A DNA stretch of 64,000 nt. Origin: Botrytis cinerea B05.10 (taxonomy: Eukaryota > Ascomycota > Leotiomycetes > Helotiales > Sclerotiniaceae). How positions within the stretch are numbered: position 1 is the stretch's first letter; the number at the start of each line of letters is the position of its first letter. This document shows, piece by piece, positions 55,144-64,000 of this stretch. A program made the translations under genes and the position numbers. The stretch lies in NCBI RefSeq assembly GCF_000143535.2, contig NC_037314.1:2728001-2792000 (forward strand), given 5' to 3'. The notes beneath the pieces were generated by a model. That model saw nothing but the letters and a program-made list of their open reading frames with translations, had not been told where the DNA came from and ran no database searches.

Positions 55144-55165
55144 CCCCCCCCCCCCCCCCCCCCCC
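55144..55165. repeat. Poly(dC) tract, 22 bases
   Basis: An uninterrupted run of 22 C. A comparable 19-G run lies at 60072-60090. Such runs are prone to slippage and to assembly length error. Confidence 0.9.
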
Positions 55166-55370
55166 TAATCAACATCAAATCTCCCACTCTCCCCTAATTT
55201 CTGTCCCTACACCTGCCATCAGTATGTATAGTAAAGCATTTTCTCTTTCACCTCTAACCTACCTCTCACTTCTATCTCACCACTCCTATTGCATTACACC
55301 GCCATCATAATTCATACACTTTCCACTTCCCACCTCAAACTCCCCACTATACCTATCTACCAACCCAGCT

Positions 55371-55520
55371 ATACATATATACACACATATATACACACAT
55401 AGACACACACATAGACACACACATAGACACATACATACACACATACATAAATAGATACATACATAGATACATACATCTACCTACTCCATTCACTCCCTCC
55501 CTCCCTCCCTCCCTCCCTCC
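55371..55520. repeat. Microsatellite cluster (ACATA/ACAC and CCCT units)
   Basis: Imperfect ATACACACAT and AGACACACAC units run to about 55475, followed by a separate (CCCT)n array. Noncoding. Confidence 0.85.
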
Positions 55521-56371
55521 ATACACTCTATCCACACTATCACATTTCCACTCCCCCTCCCCCTTTCCTTCCCCTAAAAAATAAGAAAAAAATTAAAAGT
55601 CAAAAAAATCCACACGGAAAACATAAAATAATAACAGAATTCCCACATATACTCACAATCGTGACCCGACTCCAAGTCTCTAATAATAATACAAACACAT
55701 AGAGCATGCTTCTATTCCTTGTAATGTTATTGGAATAGAAATAGATCTTTGCTACTAGCATACTGCTTAGCATCAGATATATAATTTCCAACAAATATAA
55801 ACTCATATATATCACATATATCACATTCAAACATCACGCTATACAAACATTGTTTGTTACACTGTACAAACGTTACACCACATAAACATCCACAAACCCA
55901 GAAGTCCCACTTCACCTCGTATTATAACACAACAGAAATCACAAAGCACCACAGTACACCACATCACCAACTGTCAAAAAGAGAATTTCATAATCATATT
56001 CACATTGTTAATCTCTAAAATCTCAACCACGATCTCCAACCTCCATCCTCACTATCACCACTCATTTATCTCATCTCAATCCAACCAGTCCTCAACCCTA
56101 ATCCCAATTACAAAACTCTGTAGCTGATCAATACAAAGAAAGTATTCATTTCAATCCCTCATATCTCAACACCAAACGCCCTAGCAATGCAAGGATGGAA
56201 TCACGCGCACCTCTTGCGTCTTTGGACTATGTACGATTTTGAGTAAACGAAGAAAGTCAACTAGACCTCTAAAGCCAAACCAAACCAACGCCACCCAGCC
56301 CCAATGCACTGCCAAATAGGAATCTGCACCGTCACATTGACCTCAATATGATTCATTGAATCTTCATTCAC

Positions 56372-59300
56372 TCATCTCCAGCCACCCTTGCCGGTGGCAT
56401 GCATAACACTTTCTCTTCCTCTCACCTCCCTATTCATACTACCACCGGCAGCTCCATTAATCGCATTAACTCTCAAACTTCCACTACCCTCACGGCCGTG
56501 CCCATGACCTCCAGACACCGATCTTCCCGAATCGGTTGCTCGTCTACTATGGCCATGTTTAATAATTACTGGTGCCGTTCTCGGACTTAACACACTGCTC
56601 AACCCATCTCCCTTGTCACTCTTTACCATCCGTCTCGCATGACTCGCCGTAAACATTTGATTTTCGCTATTTGGGCTTGTTGCAAGCTGAGCCGCTGTCG
56701 GACTTCGTGCTCTTCTGATTCTTTGATTACCCTCGGAATTCGTATGATTATGACCTGTCCTCGAGAGACTACCATGTCTCTTAAGTGCCATACCAATCTT
56801 AACGCCATCCGATTTTCCCACTTTATAATTCTCAGTTTCGTCGCTCGAATTATTTCCTGCCGTCTCGACAGATTCTTTTACGTCGCGAAGGGGGGATCGA
56901 TTCGGACTAGAACCGTTCTTGAGGATTCTCAACGGAGAATGTTCTGTATCCGAAGACGTTGGGGAGAGATTGGTAATTGTTGGAGGAGGCGGCGAAGCCG
57001 AGTGGGGCTTTTTGGACAGGAATCCTGCTTGGAATCGATTGTTCTTGGGCTTAATATCAAGGGAAGTTAGTGGAGCCGTGGGAACAGGTGATGAGCCCAG
57101 GGGGTCCGTGGAAGCCTCGCCTAGGTATGATGGTAAGGGTGGTAGGGTAATAGTCTCTTCGACCAAGGATACATCCGGAGTGGATTCAAACTTCTGAGGT
57201 GTTTTCTCGAACTCGGCCAAGGCTCCGGAATCGTCATCGTCTCGCCATCTGACACTTCGCTTGGAGGTCTTCTTCGGTGTGAAAGAAAGTCCTTTCTTAC
57301 CTACTACTATCTTACGACGCCTCGGTGAGGATTTCATCGGAGATGGAATTTGTGGTGCCACCGTTAGGGAAGGCATTTTAATTGGTGATTGTGATTCTCC
57401 ATCAAAGGAGAGATTGATCTGCTTGTTGCGCTTCGGTGTACCTCGTTTGGTAGGCGCGAATTTTTCCGTAATCTTCATAGACCCATCTGGCTTGACTACT
57501 GAAGCAACGGCTGTTGAACATGTTTCTAAGAGTTTTGAGATGGTTTTCTTGCCATGTTGCACAGCATCTTCTTCGGTCATACTAATAACGTCATTAAGCG
57601 AAGACATGATCTCGAATTGGGCAGAGAGCAGCACTTGCATAACACCCGCATCGACACCCTTTTCTTGCTCTAAGACATATTGGAATGAATCTCGTGCAGC
57701 ATTAGCTTTCAAGAGTTCTGTTTCTCTAGTCAAGCAAGCAATATCGTTGCCATCCTCGCGTCCGTCAATCTCAATAAGTTGGCGAACGCTGTTCTGTAAA
57801 GCAGAATCGATTGCCCGCTCCCAATTCATTTTTTGTAATCGTTGATGATAATGTTGACGGCTATTTTCTAATTCGAGAAGAATACCTTGAGCCGTCTTGC
57901 GCATAGATGCCAAATTAGGAGGCATTGATTCATCATCCCTAGAATCACAAACGTTATCGAATGATGCAATCCAGGAGGATAATACACTAATGCGACGTTC
58001 GATTTGTCGAAGCTTCTTCATCTGAGTGACCTTTTCTTGTCGGTCATTTACCGAGTTTTCAAAGGCCGCACGAATACGCACTACACCCTCACGTGTAATG
58101 GCATCTCTCTTTTCTGCTTGCTTCCTGAATTTCACAAACGCGATGGCCTCAGCATCTTTCTGCTGGGCCTTCAACTCATTGATCATAGCCATCTGCTCAT
58201 CAATCTTGACCAAGAAATCCTTGACATGGCGATTGACATTGAAAACGTTTCTGGTGACCTTGGTTTGAATATTCTTGGCTCGGTTGGCGTATCTCAAGGT
58301 GTTCTGAGTTTCGTCGAAATGAGCACTGGAAGGACTAACACATACAATCATGACAGTCTTGCAATTACCACCGAGAGAAAATTTCAATAATCTCGTCAAT
58401 TTCGAATTTCGATATGGGACGTGATTCTTCTTTCGAGGGTCGCAAAGAGCATTGATACAGCTACCAAGCGCGAGGAGGGATTTGTTGATATTTGCACCTT
58501 CGATCAATCTTTCACCGCGATTCTTTGTCGCGCTCGCACGTTCACTACCTGCTAAATCGATGATACTCAAAGTCGCCATTGTATGTGGTTCGTTCACTGA
58601 TGCGTTTCGATCCTTCTGCGCGACGTTAATTTGTAGGACTGCATGAGATCGAGAGGATGTTGCATTGGCCGCTGTTGGAGAAATGGTTCGATATTCGTTT
58701 CCTTTGACAATCATATCCATAACTTCCTGGACATCTTGAGGTTTATGACTCGATAACCCCGCGACTGATACCGCTTGATTGGCATCCTCTCTCAACATTA
58801 AACCCCCTTTGCTACCCCCTGGAACCAAAAGATCTCGGATTGTCTCGTTGTAAATTTCCAGATAGGATAATGTGATTTCTGTCTGTTTTTCTTCCGCTCT
58901 CTCACTGATTTTCTCAAAGAGTTCCTGCATAGTTAGGAAAATGATTCCAGGTTGTTGAGCCGTTCCTGTAATCGTGTGAGTTTTACCACAACCAGTGGCG
59001 CCATATGCGAAGACTGTAGCGTTATAACCATCAAGGACATTATCCAAGAGACCTCTTGTTGTTGATTCGTAAACATCTCCCTGTGTTGTATTATCGTCGA
59101 AAACCCGATCGAATGCGAATGTTTGATCTTTGACTCGTTTGCCCATGTTCGATACTACTTTCGATTGAAATCGAGTCATGGGAGCATCTTGTGGAGGATC
59201 GAATACACTGCTAATGTTAGACTTGAGCGAGCCATTCCTTTCGCAATACGTACAGGCATCTATCATCAATCACCTTTATGACAGGATGAATTCCTCTTCC

Positions 59301-59569
59301 ACCCAGCCTTGGAGTAGGAGCTCCAGCCAATGAGCCCTCTCCCAGAAATGATATGCCATCGTCGGTTTTTGTACTATGGAATGTAAGTAGTCGATCGAGG
59401 TATAGTGCTATGGGCTTGCAGGAGTTGAGGATGTAGGTACGAACATTTGCGCGGCTTCTTGAATCGTAAAAGGTCGGACACGAACTCCCAATTGTCAGCT
59501 AAAACCCCCCCGAAAGGCTACCATGATATACATACCAGTGACAGAGATCGAAGATGCGTCTGACGACAT
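56372..59569 (-). CDS. kipB: Kinesin-8 motor protein (KipB/Kip3/Klp5 family)
   Basis: Four minus-strand exons, 59569-59536, 59484-59445, 59373-59254 and 59207-56372, give 1,009 residues. The three small first exons rebuild the motor N-terminus: SISVTVRVRPFTIQEAAQ, then SFLGEGSLAGAPTPRL, then VIKVIDDRCLVFDPP. Intron 2 uses donor GTTCGT and is the least certain. The motor domain covers about residues 8-380, with P-loop GATGCGKT (134-141), switch I NATSSRSH (about 246) and switch II DLAGSE (about 282). The neck region TKVTRNVFNVNRHV is typical of kinesin-8. Coiled-coil segments follow, then a Ser/Pro/Arg-rich tail. Kinesin-8 motors walk to plus ends and promote microtubule shortening, controlling spindle length and nuclear positioning. 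All nucleotide-binding motifs are intact. Confidence 0.93.
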
Positions 59570-60642
59570 CTTATCGGAGTCAATCGTGTTCTTCTTAGAT
59601 GTGTTGTTCTCCAGCTGAAGTCAAAGTAAACAGACCGCCAAAGTGAATTCAATACGATTATACAAGATCGACTTGAATAATAAGTAAGAATTAAAGAGGG
59701 CAATAAGTGCGGAAGAAGAATCGAAATACGGCTGTATCTGATTAGTATTGACTGTTAAGAACAAATACAGGGAAGGAAAGTCGTGAAGTCGTCGTGTTTG
59801 TCGAATTGGATTATGTCCATACACCCATGATATGTCTATCCATATGTGTTTGCGTTTGTTCGTGAAACTTTCATTTCTCGGGAAAACATGGTTGGCCCGT
59901 CAACTCCAAATGATCCACCTTCCGCATGAATTCTTAGCGCGACCCTGGAAAGACTAATCCTGTCCCCCCCTACCACTCCTAACGCAGCCTTTCATGCAAG
60001 GCTATCCTTAACTCGTACATATGTCTTCAATCTTGTTGCACTTTATTCAATCATGTGCAAGGGGGGCAGAAGGGGGGGGGGGGGGGGGGGAGGGGGTTTG
60101 GGATGTACTTGAGTACCTGGATATCCGGGTGTGCGTCAACTCCCAAGCTGTTCGTTTATACAGAGTTAAGACCAAAATGAAACAAAACTATTAGGTATGG
60201 GATCACATACATGCCTCGAGCGTTCTTGGATATAGGGGCTCAAGGAAATGTCTCTGTTTAATGAATGAACCATCACAAATTACAGATCACAATATATCAT
60301 CCCGTTGATTGCTTGAATTTTATCATTATTTGCTGATGTCTGGGCCTCCCCCCTCTCAATTCACCCAAGTGTACTCCTCCTTTGCCCCCTCTTGCCTAGA
60401 TAATATAGTACAGGAATCTCCTGGGCAAAAGCTAATCCAAACAACCAAACCAGTACTATACAGTCCACCCACCTAACATGTAGTCCCCTTCCACCGCCTG
60501 ATAACTCCAAGTAAGCCGACCGGCCCGTCCATTGCACCATGCCTTTCTATCTTTCCCCATCCATCCTTAAGACGCCGGTTATCTCCATCCACCATCATAA
60601 TATGCACAAGAAAATTAATCACAAGCAGAAAAGCCAAAAGGA
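59570..60642. other. Intergenic, promoter of kinesin-8
   Basis: No gene is seen. It holds a 19-G run (60072-60090) and pyrimidine-rich stretches. It lies between the kinesin start and the 3' end of the transcription factor gene, both on the minus strand. Confidence 0.5.
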
Positions 60643-63600
60643 TCAACCCGTCGAACCATTCACACCAATATCAAAAAGATTAAGCGGCCAAGTACCCGCG
60701 ATGGCTCCCGAAACTTGACCACCCAAATGTCCTGGCTCACTAACTCCTCCGCTTTGAACATCGCCCATCGATGTATTCAATTGTGTTGTGTCGCCATTAC
60801 TCATATCTCTTCCTCCTAATTGCATTAGAGCACTTGCCGAGTAACATTCTTGTGGCTCAAGGTTACCTGTGACGGTAGATGTCCAATGTTGCCAGGCTTG
60901 TGTTGGCGCTGTGTTGACCTGGATCGGGTTTCTGTGCCATGTATTAGGGGCGACCTGCGTTGCCTGAGCAGCTAACGCAGCAATTAATGGTGCTTCTACA
61001 GAATCACTAGTTGGGGCCGAATATCCTCCATAACCTTGATTCTCTGGTTGCGCATATGTCAAATCCGAAGTACCAGAAGCCGATTCAAGATATGGTGAAT
61101 ATTGGGTTGCTGCTGGATAGGGTGTTTGTTGATGAGACATTTGACCTTCGGAGGGTGAATAGTTAGGTGTAGGCGCAGTCCCCGTAGCAGAAGTTGGTTC
61201 ATTATAATTAAAGTTTTGAGCATTGACCGGATAACCATTATTTCCATTGGTATTCGATGTTTGCTCCGAAGGTCTGACTTCTTCCTGGGCATTATTATTG
61301 GAAGCGTAGCTCTTGTCATTCTTAGCAGGTAAATTTCGACTTAGTAATCCGAGTGTCCCATCGGTGACAACTTGCACAGCTTTCTTAAGCCGTGTTCCCG
61401 AACCTAGTATCAATCAGTAAACCTATTTCAAGCCAATAGAATGTTACTTACCAAGAAGTGAACCTATATCACCCATAATATCCAACCAAATATCCATCTC
61501 TTCTCTCAATGCAGCCAAATCAGCTGATGAAGTCCCTCCACGCTTTTCCCATTGGGCAAAAAGTGTAGTAGTAAGTGCCATAACAAAAACTGAGGTATTG
61601 TACCAAGTCGTATCAAGGCTCTTATACTTCTGCAGTTGACGAACAACTCCTAACATTTGGCGGGAAGACTCTACACAAATTCTCATACTCTCCGCGTTGA
61701 AATCTGGATCTGTGGTCATAGAAACTGAAGGATGGCGAAGAAGAAGACGGAATTCTTGAGACCAAGATTGAGCATAAAGAGCAAATACCCGTCCTTCTTG
61801 TTCATTGTGTCCCAACTCTCCGTTCACAAGCTCTGGGGGCAAGTCATCTTTCCAAGCACGAATCTTTGCCTCCAATCGGTTAACAGTTGCAATATAGGTA
61901 CTTGGTTGACGAGAAATCGAATAGATAGTCGAATAAAGCTCCAAATAGCATGGTATCAATTTGAAACCTTGAATTCCAATCTCATGGTTACATTTTATTG
62001 GATTGGGTGGATCTATACCCTCTCCGGGAATGTAATCGTCATCAATTTGTGATGGACATTCGACGTCGTAATCTTCATTTCGAAGGGGCATTGGACGGCC
62101 AAGCTTGCCGCTAAGAGTGACATTGACAGCAAGGATGACCCAAAATGTTCGTCGGCGCATTTCAATGTCGAGCTCACTAAGCGTGTTCGATTCAGGTGCC
62201 CATCTCTTCATTGATCGGTGAAGGCCAAGCTCAATAGCAAGAGTCATTGCCATTCTTGCAAGCACCCAACTGGCTCCCGGCTTAGGAAAGTTTCGAAGGT
62301 GCAAGCAGATCAAGGCCAATGCTTGAACATCTTGTGCTGTGTGACTACATGCCAGTTGATAGAACATTCCAAGACAGTAATGATAATGTGTATTTGATTG
62401 AGAATTCAAACTGGCTTGTTGTTCGGCATCTTCCCAATTTCTGGTCGCGTATTGAAAGAACATGATGGCGAACAGCATATGAACAATAACATTCTCAGCA
62501 GTCGTGGGGCGAAAGTTGGGATCGTCGTACATGCGAGTTAACTATATCGTTAGCTAAAGAAAGTTATATCTCGAGCGTAATACACATACCAATCTCATGA
62601 AAGTGCCTCTGTGAAGTAGAGGACAGTATGGGTTAATAACACGAAAATACCACTCCGCATAAATGAGAGCCTCTGAGCGTGCGGGCAATTCAACCTTTTC
62701 AATCCTTGGATTTACATTCCAAGCCGATTGCATAAAAGACTGATATGATTTATTGTATAGCTGGGGATGGAAAATCGAAGGATCTGGTTCATCCATATCC
62801 GTTGAACGGAAGTCCGCAATATCAATTTCCATACCCAAAATCGACAAAGCCGTCCCTTTGATTGCGCTCAAGTGAGAACTGCCAGGCGATACTCCGAGAT
62901 AATTATCGCCCATACATCCAGCGCGATAGGCAGGCAATGCGCGAAACATATTAGTTTCTTGCTGCTGGCCATTGTTCGACGTAGTTGAAGTGGGTGAAGT
63001 ATATGCTGGACCTGTCGAGCTCCATGTTGATTGCATGCCATTTGAGGATTGAGCATAACCATATTGGCCCGATCCCGAATCCTGATAACCATTCGCCGGT
63101 TTGATATCCGCACCGCCTTGCATCAATCGATGCTCCAATTCCTGAATGCGAAGATGCAGATCTCGATTTTGTTGTTCGATTCCCTCCACATAACCCCGCG
63201 ATGTCGCACGACCTGTTATTCTATCTGTCGTTTTACACTCGTTGTGGTTTTGGATACATGGCGAACAACCGCCAGCCAATCCATCGCATCGTATCTTGCG
63301 AACCTATAATCAAGAGAATATCATCGTTAGTCAGTTGAAACAATACCAAAAACGCATCGACACCATCGTTCATCCCATCTTTTCAGCGCCCACCCACTAC
63401 TGGCTGGCTGCTAACTGACTAACCTTACAACGGTCGCAAGCTTGGCCAGTTCTCGTGGATGCCAGCAGTTTCTTCTTCACGGTATTTGAGAATTCTTCTG
63501 GATGTTGTTCCGATTTAATGTGCTTAGCAACGGGCGCATTCGAACCGTTTGGCTCACCAGAAGCATTTCGTTTTGGAGGCATCGTCGCAACTAATGCGCC

Positions 63601-63858
63601 GGAAAACGCCGTATCATGTAGTGAGGTGGAAGAAGCCGTTGGACACCCAATCCGTCGCTTCTGTCGGTTCTCAATTATATTGTCCGCCGATACTTTGTCA
63701 CTGTTGGATTCTCCTATGAGCGATCCGTGAAATTGCCATAAAGCATTGGTGTAAGGATTGACCAAATCGAATTGTCGATTGAGTCGCTCTTGGTGATTAG
63801 TTTGAGTATGAGGTGAATTGAATTGCGACAATACACCGAGACCACCATGAAATATCAT
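60643..63858 (-). CDS. Zn2Cys6 fungal-specific transcription factor
   Basis: Four minus-strand exons, 63858-63424, 63303-62590, 62541-61452 and 61403-60643, give 999 residues from the ATG at 63858. A start at 63582 (MPPKRNASG), giving 907 residues, looks equally or more likely. The binuclear zinc cluster C-x2-C-x6-C-x6-C-x2-C-x6-C (residues 141-168) is split by the 120-bp first intron right after CDRCK; this is a common intron position in the family. A short leucine-containing coiled coil (EQQNRDLHLRIQELEHRL, about 185-205) would mediate dimerisation. The fungal-specific regulatory domain spans about residues 270-620 (ELGLHRSMKRW, RRRTFWVI). The C-terminus is Gln/Asn/Thr/Ser/Pro-rich, as in activation domains. 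It acts in the nucleus. The target pathway cannot be told from sequence. Confidence 0.92.
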
Positions 63859-64000
63859 TGTGAGCAGCGAAAGCCAATTGGATTGGAGTGTGTTCGTTCT
63901 TGCTGGGGCTAGTGCCGATTGAGATACGGGTTCCGCCTTAAAGTTCAGGCAGGCTTGATACCGTCACTCTCTTCCAAGTGGTGAAGTGAAGGAGAGGGAG

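Larger units (their letters stand above)
53686..56371. other. Intergenic, low-complexity rich
   Basis: About 2.7 kb without a supported gene. The plus-strand frame at 54338-54772 is His/Ser/Pro low-complexity and unconvincing. The DNA holds a 22-C run (55144-55165), ACATA/ACACATAGAC-type short tandem repeats (about 55371-55475) and a CCCT array (about 55495-55520). The part next to 56372 is the expected 3' end of the kinesin transcript. Confidence 0.5.

Noticed and set aside
55371..55475. CRISPR-like short repeats
   Set aside because: Simple ACATA/ACAC microsatellite without unique spacers, and the genome is eukaryotic.
57261..57845. 194-codon frame antisense to the kinesin tail
   Set aside because: Lies wholly inside a well-supported kinesin exon on the opposite strand, with no domain of its own.

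Overview
This is a nuclear DNA window from a filamentous ascomycete (Pezizomycotina). Genes carry short introns (mostly 46-71 bp) with GTAAGT/GTGAGT-like donors, CTAAC/CTAAT-like branch sites and YAG acceptors. The gene set is typically fungal: a Zn2Cys6 regulator, a kinesin-8, an M28 glutamate carboxypeptidase, an MFS permease and expanded BTB proteins. A Leotiomycete such as Sclerotiniaceae is my best guess, from general resemblance only. I rebuilt the exon structures by hand; most introns were checked by frame continuity across the splice.

Layout. 1-5 kb: a small coiled-coil-like gene (-), a small two-helix membrane protein (+) and an unrecognised gene (-). 5.4-23 kb: a cluster of five diverged BTB/POZ paralogues (5482+, 14724-, 16205+, 18837+, 21814-). 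Between the first and second BTB genes sits a complete 6,439-bp Ty3/gypsy chromodomain retrotransposon (copy A), itself inserted in a 259-bp inverted-repeat element (MITE-A). 24.7-33.2 kb: a small gene, then a divergent pair, glutamate carboxypeptidase (-) and MFS transporter (+). 33-43 kb is gene-poor: a strong 36-bp-arm hairpin, a possible F-box-like gene and a small membrane protein.

43-53.7 kb is the most unusual part. Two divergent genes share an N-terminal Cys signature (C-x9/10-C-x10-13-C-x2-C). The + strand gene (start 45050) is split inside that signature by a 519-bp MITE (AATTT target duplication), and the MITE is split by a second full retrotransposon (copy B, minus orientation, GGAGG duplication). 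The gene resumes in frame at 52152 and later shows two stop codons, so it is a three-layer nest around a decaying host gene.

The two retrotransposons lie in opposite orientation. All four 149-bp LTRs are identical, and I found only two base differences between the bodies, so transposition is recent and RIP has not acted on them. The element carries signals for a -1 gag/pol frameshift and for Tf1-type self-primed reverse transcription. 54-64 kb returns to conserved housekeeping genes: kinesin-8 and a Zn2Cys6 transcription factor, both on the minus strand. I saw no tRNA, rRNA or CRISPR array.
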